Shown: positions 62,967-64,000 of the stretch, piece by piece
How the letters are laid out: each line of letters begins with the position of its first letter
Numbering within the stretch: position 1 is the stretch's first letter
Assembly: GCA_035487355.1 (NCBI GenBank)
Contig: DATHMF010000086.1
Location: 114,341-178,340, forward strand
Source: Terriglobales bacterium
GTDB lineage: Bacteria > Acidobacteriota > Terriglobia > Terriglobales > Acidobacteriaceae
Direction: 5' to 3'
Length of the DNA: 64,000 bases
Notes under the pieces: generated by a model
Seen by the model: the letters and a program-made list of their open reading frames with translations, nothing else
The model's database searches: none
Told to the model about the DNA's origin: nothing
Position numbers and translations under genes: made by a program

Positions 62967-64000
62967 ATGATGATGGCAACCAGACCAATACACTCCAGAC
63001 CGATACAGATGTCGAACAAAGCTCTGGCCCTTTTCCTGGCCGTTGCTTTGCTGTGCCCTTCTCTGCCCTCCCAGCAAAACACGGGATACACCTTTCACGC
63101 CGAAACCGATCTCGTGCTTGTGAATGTGACGGTCCGTGACAAGAGCGGAAATCTTGTGCGCGATCTGAAGCAGGGCGACTTTTCGGTTGTCGAAGATGGC
63201 AAACCGCAGCAAGTCGTCTCCTTTGATATAGAGAACACCGACGCACTGCCGCCGGCGAGCGTTGAGCAGGCAAAATTGCTGAGTTCGCAGCCGAATGCGC
63301 TCAAGGTAAGGCCCACGGATACACCTGCTACTCAGACTCCCACTCCGGCAAACATGGCTACAGCTCTTAAAGACCGCCGGCTCATCATTCTCTTTTTTGA
63401 TCTTAGCTCCATGCAGCCTGATGAAATTGACCGCTCGGCAACCGCGGCGGAAAATTACGTGCAAAAGCAAATGCAGCCGGCGGACCTGGTCTCGGTAGTT
63501 TCACTCGGCAGCTCTCTGCTGGTAAACCAGGATTTCACCTCTGACCACGACCTGCTGCTGAAGACACTGCGCGGCTTCAATCTAAGCGCTGGCCAGGGGT
63601 TCGAAGAAGGATCTACCGGCACCACGGAAGGCACACCTGATACCGGCCAGGCCTTCACCGCCGACGATACTGAATACAACATTTTTAATACCGACCGCCG
63701 CCTTGAGGCCCTGCGCTCCATTGGTGAACAACTCGCGCATGTGGACCAGAAGAAATCGGTGATTTATTTCTCCAGCGGCATGAATCGCACAGGAATCGAG
63801 AACCAGTCTGAGCTGCGCGCGGCAACCAACGCTGCCGTACGCGCCAATCTTTCCATCTACACCGTGGATATACGCGGGTTGGAGGCAATGCCTCCTGGAG
63901 GCGCGGCGCAATCCGCCAGCCTGCGGGGTACATCGGCCTACTCCGGCCGGTCTACTCTGAACCAGTTCGATTCCAATTTTGCCAGCCAGGAAACCCTGGT
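62967..64000 (+). CDS. Exported VWFA-domain protein, 3' end cut by window edge
   Basis: About 344 residues are visible with no stop. The signal segment (NKALALFLAVALLCPSLPSQ) precedes a short beta domain (TDLVLVNVTVRDKSGNLVRD, GDFSVVEDGKPQQV) and a VWA-like domain (LIILFFDLSSMQPDEIDRSA, with Asp-x-Ser-x-Met at the metal site; SVIYFSSGMNRTGIEN). This is the acidobacterial VWFA-related pattern. The start is one of three consecutive ATGs after a GAGGAT site. It is likely co-transcribed with the TonB-type gene. Confidence 0.85.
   Translation, partial: MMMATRPIHSRPIQMSNKALALFLAVALLCPSLPSQQNTGYTFHAETDLVLVNVTVRDKSGNLVRDLKQGDFSVVEDGKPQQVVSFDIENTDALPPASVEQAKLLSSQPNALKVRPTDTPATQTPTPANMATALKDRRLIILFFDLSSMQPDEIDRSATAAENYVQKQMQPADLVSVVSLGSSLLVNQDFTSDHDLLLKTLRGFNLSAGQGFEEGSTGTTEGTPDTGQAFTADDTEYNIFNTDRRLEALRSIGEQLAHVDQKKSVIYFSSGMNRTGIENQSELRAATNAAVRANLSIYTVDIRGLEAMPPGGAAQSASLRGTSAYSGRSTLNQFDSNFASQETL

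Overview
The window looks like a chromosomal segment from a soil-type Acidobacteriota (Terriglobia-like) bacterium. This inference rests on gene content: a carboxypeptidase-regulatory-domain/TonB barrel protein followed directly by a VWFA-type exported protein, winged-helix/TolB-like/TPR regulators with a membrane segment, a large exported PIG-L deacetylase, and a long FG-GAP propeller protein. No rRNA, tRNA or CRISPR array was seen, and there is no phage or transposase gene.

Layout. 1-1.5 kb: an edge-truncated MerR-type regulator, thiS enclosed by a 32-bp inverted repeat, and a hypothetical gene. 1.8-15.2 kb: a respiratory complex I operon in the order nuoA-C-D-E-F-G-H-J-K-L-M-N; nuoB and nuoI are absent. 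15.2-16.9 kb: an ABC exporter pair. 17.3-19.3 kb: a partial F0 operon (atpZ, atpI-like, atpB, atpE) ending in a clear terminator. 19.6-22.8 kb: lysS and a PLP-dependent amino acid decarboxylase. 23-26 kb: a 14-repeat FG-GAP protein. 26.5-31.1 kb: two paralogous membrane-anchored winged-helix/TPR regulators and a LOG-family gene. 31.2-35.9 kb: a likely three-gene unit (PIG-L, APC permease, DinB). 36.2 kb: a metallophosphoesterase lipoprotein. 37.2-42.2 kb: a degenerate repeat array next to a decayed kdp operon (kdpF, a 49-codon kdpA remnant, no kdpB or kdpC) with its KdpE regulator, and a KdpD sensor split into two divergent genes. 43.1-49.5 kb: a D-glucarate utilisation cluster (glucarate dehydratase, 5-keto-4-deoxyglucarate dehydratase, ketoglutarate semialdehyde dehydrogenase, MFS transporter). 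49.7-51.4 kb: a chimeric universal stress protein and an unknown protein that share a duplicated promoter and leader. 51.7-59.2 kb: an MdtABC-like RND efflux operon. 59.5-64 kb: the TonB-type protein and the truncated VWFA protein.

Two themes stand out. First, short intergenic elements built from degenerate 7-10 bp units (TCGTAAA, TCATTGAA and ATTCAA types), some of them arranged as hairpins, sit exactly at gene 3' ends and in several cases supply the stop codon (thiS, nuoF, the ABC permease). Second, regulation appears to have outlived or been separated from structural genes: the KdpDE system and a KdpE-like site remain although the potassium pump is ruined, and one regulatory leader has been copied in front of two unrelated coding sequences.

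All calls come from reading the sequence and recalled family knowledge; no database search was run.
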